Source: CAZPAV01 sp964584755 (lineage in GTDB: Bacteria; Actinomycetota; Acidimicrobiia; Spongiisociales; UBA5794). From it: a stretch of DNA of 56,161 nt. Of the stretch, positions 16,994 through 25,653 are shown one piece after another. Under the pieces are notes generated by a model. The model ran no database searches, was not told the origin of the DNA, and saw only the letters and a list, made by a program, of their open reading frames with translations. Made by a program: the position numbers and the translations under genes. The DNA lies in NCBI GenBank assembly GCA_964584755.1, contig CAZPAV010000014.1, positions 1 through 56,161 on the forward strand. Direction: 5' to 3'. The stretch's first letter is position 1; each line of letters starts with the position of its first letter.

Positions 16994-17813
16994 GCTTCCC
17001 GAGGTCGAGACCACCCGTCGCCTCCTCACTCCCGGCCTGGTCGGGCGCCGTGTCACCGAGATCTCCGTGCCCGGCCGACGGGTCCTTCGCCTCCAGGACC
17101 CTCCGGCCGCCTTCTCGGAGCGGCTCGTCGGCCGCCGGATCCGTCGTCTCGACCGGCGAGGGAAGTTCCTCCTCGCCCGCCTGGACGGCGACCTCACCTG
17201 GGTCATCCACCTCGGCATGTCGGGGCGCCTCACCTGGGCGGAGGAGGCCGAGACGACGGGGTACGTGACGCTGCGGATCGGGCTTGACGGCGGTGCCCGC
17301 CTGCGGTTCGTGGACCCGCGCACCTTCGGCTTCAGCGTCGTGTGGACCGCAGAGGAGTTGGCGGCGTCGACGGTGGCCCGGCTCGGTCCGGACGCCGCCG
17401 ATGCCCTCCCCTCGACGACCGAGCTGCGGCGTCGCCTCGCGGGCCGCACCGCTCCCGTGAAGGCGCTTCTGCTCGAACAGCGCTTCCTCGCCGGGATCGG
17501 GAACATCTACGCCGACGAGGCGCTCCACCGCGCCGGTCTCGCCCCGCGGCGGCCCGGCGGCTCGCTCCGCCCCGAGGAGGTCGGCCGCCTCCGCAGTGCG
17601 ATCCGGGAGGTCCTCGCCGCCGGGATCGCCGCCGGGGGAACGTCGCTCGGCGACCTCGCCTACCTCCTGCCCGACGGACGTGCCGGCGGCTTCCTCCCCG
17701 AGCTGAGGGTCTACGGAAGGGCCGGTTCCCCGTGTCCGGCATGTGGGGGCGAGGTACGGCGCGACGTCGTCCGCGGGCGCGGGACCCACTGGTGCGGGAG
17801 GTGCCAACGGTGA
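16986..17813 (+). CDS. mutM: Formamidopyrimidine-DNA glycosylase
   Basis: 275 residues starting MPELPEVETTRR, where Pro2 is the catalytic nucleophile after Met removal and Glu3 is the acid. ATG 16986 is therefore the true start although an earlier in-frame codon exists. QRFLAGIGNIYADEAL is the H2TH region. The C-terminal zinc finger has CPACGG and CGRC. Removes 8-oxoguanine and Fapy lesions. Confidence 0.96.
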   Translation: MPELPEVETTRRLLTPGLVGRRVTEISVPGRRVLRLQDPPAAFSERLVGRRIRRLDRRGKFLLARLDGDLTWVIHLGMSGRLTWAEEAETTGYVTLRIGLDGGARLRFVDPRTFGFSVVWTAEELAASTVARLGPDAADALPSTTELRRRLAGRTAPVKALLLEQRFLAGIGNIYADEALHRAGLAPRRPGGSLRPEEVGRLRSAIREVLAAGIAAGGTSLGDLAYLLPDGRAGGFLPELRVYGRAGSPCPACGGEVRRDVVRGRGTHWCGRCQR

Positions 17814-18094
17814 CGGAAGGGCGTCGCGCGGTGCGGGTCGTCGTGTCGGGACGCGTCCAGGGCGTGGGGTTCCGCTTCACCACCTGCGACCTCGCCGCGG
17901 CGCTCGGTCTCGACGGCTGGGTCCGCAACCGGGCCGACGGCACCGTGGAGGTCGTCGCCGCCGGACCGCCGGCGGCGGTGGAGCGACTCCTCGCCTTCCT
18001 GCGGCGCGGCCCCGCGGCGGCCCGGGTCGTGGACACCGTCGTGGTGCCCGTCACTCCCGAGGTCGCCGGGAGCGGCTTCCGCATCAGGCGGTGA
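17810..18094 (+). CDS. acyP: Acylphosphatase
   Basis: 94 residues, GTG start overlapping the mutM stop. VSGRVQGVGFRFTT carries the phosphate-binding loop and catalytic Arg, and GWVRNRADGTVEVVAAG the catalytic Asn. Hydrolyses acyl-phosphates. Last gene of the run that starts at recG; the mutM-acyP-smc order is also seen in mycobacteria. Confidence 0.93.
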   Translation: MTEGRRAVRVVVSGRVQGVGFRFTTCDLAAALGLDGWVRNRADGTVEVVAAGPPAAVERLLAFLRRGPAAARVVDTVVVPVTPEVAGSGFRIRR

Positions 18095-18119
18095 TGCCGC
18101 CGCGTCGCACCCCGGTTAC

Positions 18120-18133
18120 TCACATGCATGTGA
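18120..18133 (+). promoter_or_regulatory. 14-bp perfect palindrome over the smc -35 region
   Basis: TCACATGCATGTGA is a perfect inverted repeat, 10 bases upstream of the -10 TATGCT (18143-18148), and covers where the -35 box should lie. Likely an operator or transcription-factor site for the smc-ftsY-cdd operon. The factor is unknown. Confidence 0.5.
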
Positions 18134-18142
18134 TTCCCACGG

Positions 18143-18148
18143 TATGCT
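18143..18148 (+). promoter_or_regulatory. -10 box of the smc promoter
   Basis: TATGCT followed after 9 bases by the GTG start of smc. No good -35 match is present at 16-18 bases, which suits an activator- or repressor-controlled promoter given the palindrome at 18120-18133. Confidence 0.5.
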
Positions 18149-18157
18149 CACCCCACC

Positions 18158-21100
18158 GTGCTGCTGAAGAGGCTCTCGCTCGTCGGCTTCAAGTCCTTCG
18201 CCGATCGCACCCGGCTCGAGTTCGACGCCGGGGTGAACGTCGTCGTCGGACCGAACGGGTCGGGGAAGTCGAACCTCCTCGACGCCATCGCCTGGGTCAT
18301 GGGGACCCAGGCCACCCGCGTGCTGCGGACCCAACGGATGGAGGACGTCGTGTTCGCCGGCACGACGACTCGCCCGCCCCTGTCGCGAGCCGAGGTCTCC
18401 CTCACCTTCGACAACGCCGACGGCTTCCTCCCCCTCGACCTCGCCGAGATCACGATCACCCGGCGGCTGTTTCGGGACGGCACCTCCGAGTACGAGCTCA
18501 ACGGCGCGTCCTGCCGACTCCTCGACATCCAGGAGCTCCTCGCCGACGGCGGAGTCGGACGCCGCCAGCACGTCCTCGTCGGCCAGGGTCAGATCGGCGA
18601 GATCCTCAGCGCCCGTCCCGACGAGCACCGCGCCGTCATCGAGGAGGCCGCCGGGATCACGAAGCATCGCAGCCGGCGCGACCGGGCGATGCGCCGTCTC
18701 GAGCACACGGAGGGGGACGTCGCCCGGCTCGAGGACCTGCTCGCGGAGAAGCGGCGCCGGCTCCGGCCGCTCCGACGTCAGGCGGCGGCGGCGGCGAGAC
18801 GCGACGCGGTGCGCACCGAGGCGCGCGAGCTACGACTCTGGTTGGGAGGGCGGGAGCTGCGGGAGCTGCGGGAGCGGGCACGATCCGCCGCGGTCGAGCA
18901 CGGTGAGCTCGAGCGACGGCTGACCGCGGACCGGGAGGAGGAGGCACGACTCGCCGGCGCGCTCGGGGAGCTGCGCGGCACTGCACGGGAGGTGGGGGAG
19001 GCGCTGCGGAGGGATACCGCCGCCGCGGCCCGACTGGAGACCGTCGCGGAGCGGCTGCGGCGGATCGGGCTCGTAGCACGGGAACGCCGCCGCTCCCTCG
19101 AGAGTCGGCTCCACGGTGTCGACGAGCGCCGTGCGGACCTGGAGGGGGAGGAGGCGGAGCTCGGCGCGGCCCTCGGCGCGCTCGCCGCGCAGGAGCGGGA
19201 GGCACGGGTCACGGTCGAGCGGGCGGAGGCGGCGCTCCAGGAGCTCGAGGACGAGGAGCGTTCCCTCGCCGAGCAGGTTCGGCTCCCCGCCGAGGGGCTC
19301 GTGGCGACGCTGCGCGGCGAGCTCCACGCCCTGCGGACCGCGGCGGAGCGGGACGGGCGTGAGGAGGCGGCCCTCGGCGCCCGCGGCGCGGTGGTGCGAA
19401 CCCGGATCGAGGAGGACGTCGCGGAGGCGGCGGCGCTGAACGAGGCCATCCGTGAGACCGACGGCGCCGTGACGGGAGCCCAGGCGGAGTACGAGGCGGC
19501 CCGGCGGCGACGCACCGACGCCCAACGGGTGTGGGAGGAACGGTCCGAGGCGGCGACCCGGGTGGAGATCGCGGTCGCCGGCGCCGCGGCGCGCCTCGAG
19601 GCGCTGGAGACCGCGGTCGCCGGTCTGGCCGATCCGGAGGCGCGCCGGCGCGTAGAGGACGCTTCGGGTCTCGTAGGCGCGGTCGTCGCCCTCCTCGACG
19701 TCCCCGCCGAGGTGGCCGCCGCGGTCGACGCCGCGCTCGGTCCGTGGAGCGACGCCTTCGTCATGGCGGGGCGGGAGGAGCTCCGGGAGGTCGTCGCGGC
19801 CCTGAAGCACGACGGGCTCGGTGGGGTGGCCGCCGTGGCGCCGACGTCGGCGGGGGAGATCCCGGCGCGGCGGGTGGCCGCCGACACCGGCGTCGAGGCG
19901 CTCGTCGATCGGCTCGGGTCCGGTGCCGACCCGATCGTGGCCGCGGCCCTCCTCGGCGACGTCGTCCTCGTCGAGGGATGGGGGACGGCGTGGGAGCTGA
20001 GCGAGCGGTATCCCCATCTGCGTGTCGTCACCCCCGAGGGCGACCTCTTCGGCGTCCGAGGAGTCACCGTCGCCGCCCCCGACGGGGCCGGCCCGGCCGC
20101 ACTCGAGGCGGCCCGGGTCGCGTTGGAGCGGACCGAGCGGGAGCGATCCCGGCAGACCAGTCTCCTGGCGACGGCACGGCGCGACTTCGACCGGGCCCGA
20201 GATCGGGAACGCGTCGCCCTGGAGCGGCTCGAGGGGCTCGAGGCACGGCTCGCCGGCCTCAGCGAGGCGTTGGGACTCGTGGAACGCTCCCGTGGGGAGC
20301 ACGAGGCGGAGCTGCGGCGTCTCGAGGAGCGGCTGCAGGCCATCGAAGAGGCCCGGACCGTGCGGGAGGAGCGCATCGCCGGCCTCGGGGCCCGCCTCGC
20401 CGAGCTGGAGGGGGAGGAGGCCGTCCGGCAGGCTGCGTGGGAGGCATTGGAGCTCCGCCGCCGCGAGGTGGCCCGTCGGCGTGACGAGGCGCGGCGAACG
20501 AAGGAGGAGGCCGCGGCCGAGCTCGCCGGCGTACTGGAGCGTCGTCGCATGAGCGAGCGCCGGCTGGAGGCGGTACGGGCCGAGGGGGCTCGCCTCGCGT
20601 CCCGGCCGGCGGCGGACGCTCGCATCGGACGCCTTCGCGGGATCGAGGAGGTGGCCGGGCGCGCCCTCCAGGTCGTGAGCCGGCATCTCGAGGCGCTGCG
20701 GGGGCGCCAGCGGGACCTCCGGGAACGCGCCGCGACCGCCGAGCGACGCCTCGTCGACGGTGAGGCGCGCCGGCGGGAGTTGGGACGGAGGATCGAGGAG
20801 GCCAAGGATCGACTGGCGGTGCTCGGCGTCGAGATGGCGGAGCTGCGCGTTCGGGAGGAGGCCGTGGCGGAGGGACTCCGGCGTGACGTCGACGCCTCGG
20901 AGGAGGAGGCGCTCGCCGCGCCCGCGCCGACGTGGCCCGAGGGGATCACCCCTCAGGAGCGCCTCGCCGCCCTCGAGGCGGACCTCCGGCGCATGGGTCC
21001 GGTGAACCCGCTCGCCGCCGCGGAGTACGAGACGATCGCCGCCGAGGTCGAGGAGCTCGAGACGCAGCTCGCCGACCTGGAAGCTTCCCGCCGGGAGCTC

Positions 21101-21592
21101 CGCAAGGTCATCGCCGCGCTCGACGAGGAGATGGCGGCCGCCTTCCTCGAGGCCTTTCGGGAGATCGCCGCCCGGTACGAGGAGCACTTCGCGCTCGTCT
21201 TCCCCGGCGGAAGGGGACGTCTCCGACTCACCGACCCGGACCACCCCCTGGAGACGGGCGTCGAGGTGGAGGCGCAACCGGCCGGAAAGAAGGTCGGCCG
21301 CCTCACGCTCCTCTCCGGCGGCGAGCGCTCCCTGGCGGCCCTGGCGTTCCTCTTCGCGGTGTTCCGCGCCCGGCCCAGCCCCTTCTACGTCCTCGACGAG
21401 GTGGAGGCGGCACTCGACGACGCGAACCTCCGGCGTTTCCTCCGCCTCATCGATCTCCTCCGGGACTCCGCGCAGCTCGTGATCATCACCCACCAGCAGC
21501 AGACGATGGAGGCGGCCGATATCCTCTACGGCGTGACGATGGAGCCCGGCGCCTCGTCCCGGGTCATCGCCAAGCGGCTGTCCACGATCTGA
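18158..21592 (+). CDS. smc: Chromosome segregation ATPase SMC
   Basis: 1144 residues. N-terminal GFKSFADRTRLEF and Walker A GPNGSGKS (31-38). Two long coiled-coil arms flank a hinge at about 500-660 (DASGLVGAVVALLDVP). The C-terminal head has LLSGGERSLAALAFLFAVF (signature) and FYVLDEVEAALDD (Walker B). Compacts and resolves chromosomes with ScpAB, which are not in the window. GTG start 9 bases after the -10 box. Confidence 0.97.
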   Translation: MLLKRLSLVGFKSFADRTRLEFDAGVNVVVGPNGSGKSNLLDAIAWVMGTQATRVLRTQRMEDVVFAGTTTRPPLSRAEVSLTFDNADGFLPLDLAEITITRRLFRDGTSEYELNGASCRLLDIQELLADGGVGRRQHVLVGQGQIGEILSARPDEHRAVIEEAAGITKHRSRRDRAMRRLEHTEGDVARLEDLLAEKRRRLRPLRRQAAAAARRDAVRTEARELRLWLGGRELRELRERARSAAVEHGELERRLTADREEEARLAGALGELRGTAREVGEALRRDTAAAARLETVAERLRRIGLVARERRRSLESRLHGVDERRADLEGEEAELGAALGALAAQEREARVTVERAEAALQELEDEERSLAEQVRLPAEGLVATLRGELHALRTAAERDGREEAALGARGAVVRTRIEEDVAEAAALNEAIRETDGAVTGAQAEYEAARRRRTDAQRVWEERSEAATRVEIAVAGAAARLEALETAVAGLADPEARRRVEDASGLVGAVVALLDVPAEVAAAVDAALGPWSDAFVMAGREELREVVAALKHDGLGGVAAVAPTSAGEIPARRVAADTGVEALVDRLGSGADPIVAAALLGDVVLVEGWGTAWELSERYPHLRVVTPEGDLFGVRGVTVAAPDGAGPAALEAARVALERTERERSRQTSLLATARRDFDRARDRERVALERLEGLEARLAGLSEALGLVERSRGEHEAELRRLEERLQAIEEARTVREERIAGLGARLAELEGEEAVRQAAWEALELRRREVARRRDEARRTKEEAAAELAGVLERRRMSERRLEAVRAEGARLASRPAADARIGRLRGIEEVAGRALQVVSRHLEALRGRQRDLRERAATAERRLVDGEARRRELGRRIEEAKDRLAVLGVEMAELRVREEAVAEGLRRDVDASEEEALAAPAPTWPEGITPQERLAALEADLRRMGPVNPLAAAEYETIAAEVEELETQLADLEASRRELRKVIAALDEEMAAAFLEAFREIAARYEEHFALVFPGGRGRLRLTDPDHPLETGVEVEAQPAGKKVGRLTLLSGGERSLAALAFLFAVFRARPSPFYVLDEVEAALDDANLRRFLRLIDLLRDSAQLVIITHQQQTMEAADILYGVTMEPGASSRVIAKRLSTI

Positions 21593-21601
21593 GGTCCCTG
21601 C

Positions 21602-22606
21602 GTGTCGATCCTCTTCCTGCTCACGCTCGTCGTCGTGGTTCTCGCCGCCGCCGGCGTCCTCCTCGCCGGGCGGCGGAGGCGAGCCTCCGCTCGCGGCCCG
21701 GCGCCGTCGTCTCGCCTCGCCGAGGGAGGGTTGCGAGTCCGGTTGGGGAGGACCCGCAGCGCCTTGGGAGGGAGGCTGGGCGCGGCGTTCCGCCGGGGCT
21801 GGGTCGCCGAGGAGACCTGGGACGAGATGGAGGAGGCGCTCATCGCCGCCGACGTGGGCGTCACCACCGCCGCCGAGATCGTGGAGGAAGTCCGCGCGGG
21901 TCGACCCGGCGACGGCGACGCGGCGCGCCGCCTCCTCGAAACGGCGCTCGTCGGCTCGTTCCGGGAGCACGAGCGTGGCCTCTCCCTCGGGACGACTCCG
22001 GCGGTGATCCTCGTCGTGGGGGTGAACGGCAGCGGGAAGACCACGACGATCGCGAAGCTCGCCCACCGCCTGCGCGGCGAGGGGCGCGGCGTGCTCCTCG
22101 TGGCGGCCGACACCTTCCGCGCCGGTGCCGAGGAGCAACTGCGGCGCTGGGCGGAGCGGATCGACGTGCCCCTCGTCGGAGCCGGAGCACGGCGCGATCC
22201 GGCGTCGGTGGCGTACGACGGCCTGGCGAGGGCGAGGACGCTCGGTGTCGACGTCGTCATCGTCGACACCGCGGGACGGCTCCACTCGAAGACCAACCTC
22301 ATGGAGGAGCTCGGCAAGGTGGCACGGATCCTGCGGCGGGAGGCGGGCGAGCTCGCCGAGGTGCTGCTCGTCCTCGACGGCACGGGCGGGCAGAGCGGGA
22401 TCACCCAGGCGAAGGCGTTCACCGACGCCGTGGGGGTCACCGGGATCGTCATCACGAAGCTCGACGGCACCGCCCGCGGGGGGATCGCGGTGGCGGTGGA
22501 GCGGGAGCTGGGACTCCCCCTCAAGTACATCGGCGTGGGGGAGCGACTCGAGGACCTCGTTCCCTTCGAGCCGGAGCGTTTCGTCGCGGCCCTCCTCGAG
22601 CCATGA
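21602..22606 (+). CDS. ftsY: Signal recognition particle receptor FtsY
   Basis: 334 residues, GTG start 9 bases after smc. Receptor for Ffh-ribosome complexes at the membrane. An N-terminal transmembrane segment (about 2-24, ILFLLTLVVVVLAAAGVLL) replaces the acidic A domain of E. coli. The NG domain has GVNGSGKTTTIAKLA, AADTFRAGAEEQL, VDTAGRLHS and TKLDGTARGG. The stop overlaps cdd. Confidence 0.96.
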   Translation: MSILFLLTLVVVVLAAAGVLLAGRRRRASARGPAPSSRLAEGGLRVRLGRTRSALGGRLGAAFRRGWVAEETWDEMEEALIAADVGVTTAAEIVEEVRAGRPGDGDAARRLLETALVGSFREHERGLSLGTTPAVILVVGVNGSGKTTTIAKLAHRLRGEGRGVLLVAADTFRAGAEEQLRRWAERIDVPLVGAGARRDPASVAYDGLARARTLGVDVVIVDTAGRLHSKTNLMEELGKVARILRREAGELAEVLLVLDGTGGQSGITQAKAFTDAVGVTGIVITKLDGTARGGIAVAVERELGLPLKYIGVGERLEDLVPFEPERFVAALLEP

Positions 22607-22992
22607 GCGAAGCCGAGACGCTCCTCGCCCGGGCCCGCGCCGCCGCACAGGACGCCTACGCGCCGTACTCGCGGTTCCGGGTCGGGGCCGTCGTCGTCGC
22701 CGAGGACGGCCGGCTCTTCACCGGTGCGAACGTGGAGAACGCGGCGTACGGATCCTCGGTGTGTGCCGAGGCGAACGCCATCACCACCGCGGTCGCCGCC
22801 GGGGCCAGGAAGCTCGCGACCCTCGCCGTGGCCTGTCTCGACGGGCCGGGATGCTTCCCGTGCGGGAACTGCCGTCAGCTCATGCGCGAGTTCGGGGTGG
22901 AGCGCGTCGTCGTGGAGGAACCCGGCGCCGGCGCCCTGGTCGTGGACCTCGCCGACCTCCTGCCGCGGGCCTTCGGGCCGGAGGCGCTCTGA
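22603..22992 (+). CDS. cdd: Cytidine deaminase
   Basis: 129 residues, the small tetrameric class. Zinc ligands C54 (in CAEANA, with catalytic E56), C87 and C90 (PCGNCRQ). Converts cytidine and deoxycytidine to uridine forms. The ATG overlaps the ftsY stop, so a nucleoside-salvage enzyme is translationally coupled to the SRP receptor. Related salvage genes upp, deoA and punA lie 2-5 kb away on the other strand. Confidence 0.95.
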   Translation: MSEAETLLARARAAAQDAYAPYSRFRVGAVVVAEDGRLFTGANVENAAYGSSVCAEANAITTAVAAGARKLATLAVACLDGPGCFPCGNCRQLMREFGVERVVVEEPGAGALVVDLADLLPRAFGPEAL

Positions 22993-23016
22993 GACCGGGA
23001 CGGCGCCGACGGCCGG

Positions 23017-23032
23017 CGGACCCTCAGGTCCG
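23017..23032. terminator. Possible bidirectional terminator hairpin between cdd and etfA
   Basis: CGGACC-CTCA-GGTCCG, a perfect 6-bp stem between convergent genes. The etfA stop lies in its loop. No T-run follows, so termination is only suggested. Confidence 0.3.
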
Positions 23033-23971
23033 CTCGCGCAGGGCGGCGACGAGCTTCGGCAGGACCTGGTGGACGTCGCCGACGACGCCGAGGTCGGCCA
23101 CCGAGAAGATGGGCGCGTCCGGATCCTTGTTGATGGCGATGATGATCGACGAGTCCTTCATCCCCACGAGGTGCTGCATCGCGCCGGAGATCCCCGCGGC
23201 GAGGTAGACGGTGGGCTTGACGACCTTGCCCGTCTGACCCACCTGGAGGCTGTAGGGGACCCACCCGGCGTCCACCACCGCGCGGGTGGCCCCGACGGCC
23301 CCACCGAGCAGACCGGCGAGCTCGTAGAGCGTCTGGAACCGTTCCGCGTCCCCCATGCCGCGCCCGCCGGAGACGACGACGTCGGCGGCCTCGAGATCGG
23401 GACCCTCCGAGGGCTCCTCGTGGCGTCCCGTGATCCGGGCCGACCCGGCCCGGCCCACCTCGGGCGCCTCCATCGGGGAGACCGCCGGCGGGGGCCCACC
23501 CACCGGCTCCGCGGCGAACGCCTTCGGGCGCACGAGCACCAGGGCCGGCGCCGGGGTGGTGACCCGGGTGAGGACGCGCCGCGTGCCGCCGAGGATCTCC
23601 GTCGTGACGACGGGCCCGTCCTCGGTGATCCGGACGTCGAGCGCGTTGGCGACCACCGGACGACCCATCCGTGCCGAGAGGCGTCCCGCCACGTCGCGGG
23701 AGGTGTTGCCCTGGGTGAAGAGGACGAGAGCGGCGTCATCGACGCGCTCGGCGAGGGCCACGGTGGCCGCGGCCGCGGGGAGCGCGTCGCCGGGGTCGAG
23801 GACGTGGATCGCGGTGGCTCCGTGATCTCCGAGCGCGGCGACCGCGTCGTCGTCGGGGACGCCCGCGGAGAAGACGATCGGCTCGCCGATCTCGCGAGCC
23901 TTCGCCAGCAGCTCGAAGGCGCTGCGCTCCGGGGTCCCGTTGCGTGATTCCGTGAACACCCACACCTGCAT
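23024..23971 (-). CDS. etfA: Electron transfer flavoprotein alpha subunit
   Basis: 315 residues. The C-terminal FAD domain includes GGRGMGD, QVGQTGKVVKPTVYLAAGIS, GAMQHLVGM and AINKDPDAPIFSVADLGVVGD. With EtfB it passes electrons from acyl-CoA dehydrogenases to the quinone pool. Its ATG directly follows the etfB stop. The acyl-CoA dehydrogenase at 50120 is a possible donor. Confidence 0.95.
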   Translation of the reverse strand: MQVWVFTESRNGTPERSAFELLAKAREIGEPIVFSAGVPDDDAVAALGDHGATAIHVLDPGDALPAAAATVALAERVDDAALVLFTQGNTSRDVAGRLSARMGRPVVANALDVRITEDGPVVTTEILGGTRRVLTRVTTPAPALVLVRPKAFAAEPVGGPPPAVSPMEAPEVGRAGSARITGRHEEPSEGPDLEAADVVVSGGRGMGDAERFQTLYELAGLLGGAVGATRAVVDAGWVPYSLQVGQTGKVVKPTVYLAAGISGAMQHLVGMKDSSIIIAINKDPDAPIFSVADLGVVGDVHQVLPKLVAALRERT

Positions 23972-24748
23972 CTAGATCACCTTGGCCTGTTCGAGGAGGG
24001 CGACGATCTTCCGGTAGGCCTCACCGTCGTCCTCGACGATCTCGCCCGCCTGACGGGCCGGGACCGGAGCGACCTCGGCGACGACCTGTCCCGACCCGGC
24101 CTGCCCGACCTCGGTCTCGGCGAGACCGAGGTCGCCGGCGGTGAGGCGGTCGATGGGCTTCTGCTTCGCCTGCATGATCCCCTTGAAGGTGGGGTAGCGC
24201 GGCTCGACGGCTCCGGCGGTGACGGCGAGGAGGACGGGAAGGGGCGCCTCGACGGTGTCGTACCCGTCCGGGGTCTGTCGGTGGATCCGGATCCCGCCCT
24301 CGATCGGCTCCACGAGGCTGGCGAAGGTGAGCGCGGGGACGTCGAGGAGCTCGGCGAGCTGCTGGGGGACGGTACCGGTCGAGCCGTCGGTGGACTCGGT
24401 GCCGGCGATGACGACGTCGAACCCCTCGCGGAGGATGGCCTTCGCCAGGACGCGGGCGGTGACGAGGGCGTCGGACCCCGCGAGGGCCGGGTCGTCGACG
24501 ACGACCGCCTTGTCGGCACCCATGGCGAGGGCCTGCCGAATGCCGGTGAGGTTGCCGGCGGGGGACATCGAGAAGAGGATGACCGTGCCCTCCCCGGCCT
24601 CGGCGAGCTGGAGCCCGACCTCGACGCCGTAACGGTCGGTGTCGTCGAGCACCTGGTCGGCGGGACGGACCACGCGGTGGTGCTCGGGGTCGAGCTCGTA
24701 GGGTGTCGCCGGGTCGGGGATCTGCTTGGCGCAGACCGCGATCTTCAT
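23972..24748 (-). CDS. etfB: Electron transfer flavoprotein beta subunit
   Basis: 258 residues: MKIAVCAKQIPDP, the AMP-binding GTESTDGSTGTVPQQLAELL, and FKGIMQAKQKPI near the C-terminus. Upstream are GGAAGGAG and a -10 TAACAT, so this operon has a leader with a ribosome site, unlike many neighbours. Cotranscribed with etfA. Confidence 0.95.
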   Translation of the reverse strand: MKIAVCAKQIPDPATPYELDPEHHRVVRPADQVLDDTDRYGVEVGLQLAEAGEGTVILFSMSPAGNLTGIRQALAMGADKAVVVDDPALAGSDALVTARVLAKAILREGFDVVIAGTESTDGSTGTVPQQLAELLDVPALTFASLVEPIEGGIRIHRQTPDGYDTVEAPLPVLLAVTAGAVEPRYPTFKGIMQAKQKPIDRLTAGDLGLAETEVGQAGSGQVVAEVAPVPARQAGEIVEDDGEAYRKIVALLEQAKVI

Positions 24749-24822
24749 GGCGTTACCGCTCCTTCCGTGAGATGCGGCCGGATGTTACGGACTTCGGGGC
24801 GCTGGGGGAAAAGCGGGCGCCG

Positions 24823-25653
24823 TCAGGCGCCGGGGGCGAGGCGGGGCAGGAGCGCGTCGAGCACGGCGGTGAAGCGGTCACGGGCGGCCGCGGCCGTCTC
24901 GGTCACCTCGTCGTGGGAGAGGGGGGTGGGGGAGAGGCCGGCGGCGAGATTCGTGACGAGGGAGATGCCCCCCACCTCCACCCCCATGTGGCGGAGGGCG
25001 ATGGCCTCGGGCACGGTGGACATGCCGACGAGATCGGCTCCGAGCCGTCTCACCATCCGGATCTCGGCCGGGGTCTCGAAACTCGGTCCCAGCATCCAGG
25101 CGTACACGCCCTCGAGGGCGGGCAGTCCCACCGTGGCGAAGACGTCGGCGAGGACCCGCCGGAGCCGGGTTCCGTAGACGTCGCTCATGTCGGGGAACCG
25201 CGGCCCCAGCCGCTCGTCGTTGGGTCCGACGAGGGGGTTGCGGGCGGTGAGGTTGAGATGGTCCCGAATGATCACGAGGTCGCCGGGGGCGAGGCCGTCC
25301 GCGACGCCGCCGGCGGCGTTGGTGAGCACCACCGAGCGGCATCCGACCATGGCGGCGGCGCGAACGCCGAGGACCACGTCCTCGAGCTCCCACCCCTCGT
25401 AGAGGTGGACGCGTCCCGCGAACAGGAGGACGGCGCCACTCCCGACCGGCAGCGAGAACACGGCACCGGCGTGCCCGGGTACTCGGGGTACGGGGAACCC
25501 GGGAAGGTCCTCGTACGCCACCTCGACGGCACCCTCGAGGGCGCGCACGTACCCTCCGAGGCCCGATCCGAGCACGATCGCCGCGTCGTGGCGTTCCCTT
25601 CCCGTTGCCGCGGCGAGGGCGCCGGCGACACGATGCACCCGCTCCCAGGTCAT
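24823..25653 (-). CDS. punA: Purine nucleoside phosphorylase
   Basis: 276 residues from MTWERVHRV; the ATG overlaps the deoA stop (ATGA). Trimeric class: VLGSGLGG, GRVHLYEGW, LTNAAGGVADGL, GPSFETPAEIRM and MSTVPEAIALRHMG. Cleaves inosine and guanosine with phosphate. Last of a four-gene salvage operon upp, alkyltransferase-like gene, deoA, punA. Confidence 0.94.
   Translation of the reverse strand: MTWERVHRVAGALAAATGRERHDAAIVLGSGLGGYVRALEGAVEVAYEDLPGFPVPRVPGHAGAVFSLPVGSGAVLLFAGRVHLYEGWELEDVVLGVRAAAMVGCRSVVLTNAAGGVADGLAPGDLVIIRDHLNLTARNPLVGPNDERLGPRFPDMSDVYGTRLRRVLADVFATVGLPALEGVYAWMLGPSFETPAEIRMVRRLGADLVGMSTVPEAIALRHMGVEVGGISLVTNLAAGLSPTPLSHDEVTETAAAARDRFTAVLDALLPRLAPGA

Noticed and set aside
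18830..22648. Minus-strand open frame of 1272 codons across smc and ftsY
   Set aside because: Shadow of SMC coiled coil; the plus strand has all SMC and FtsY motifs.
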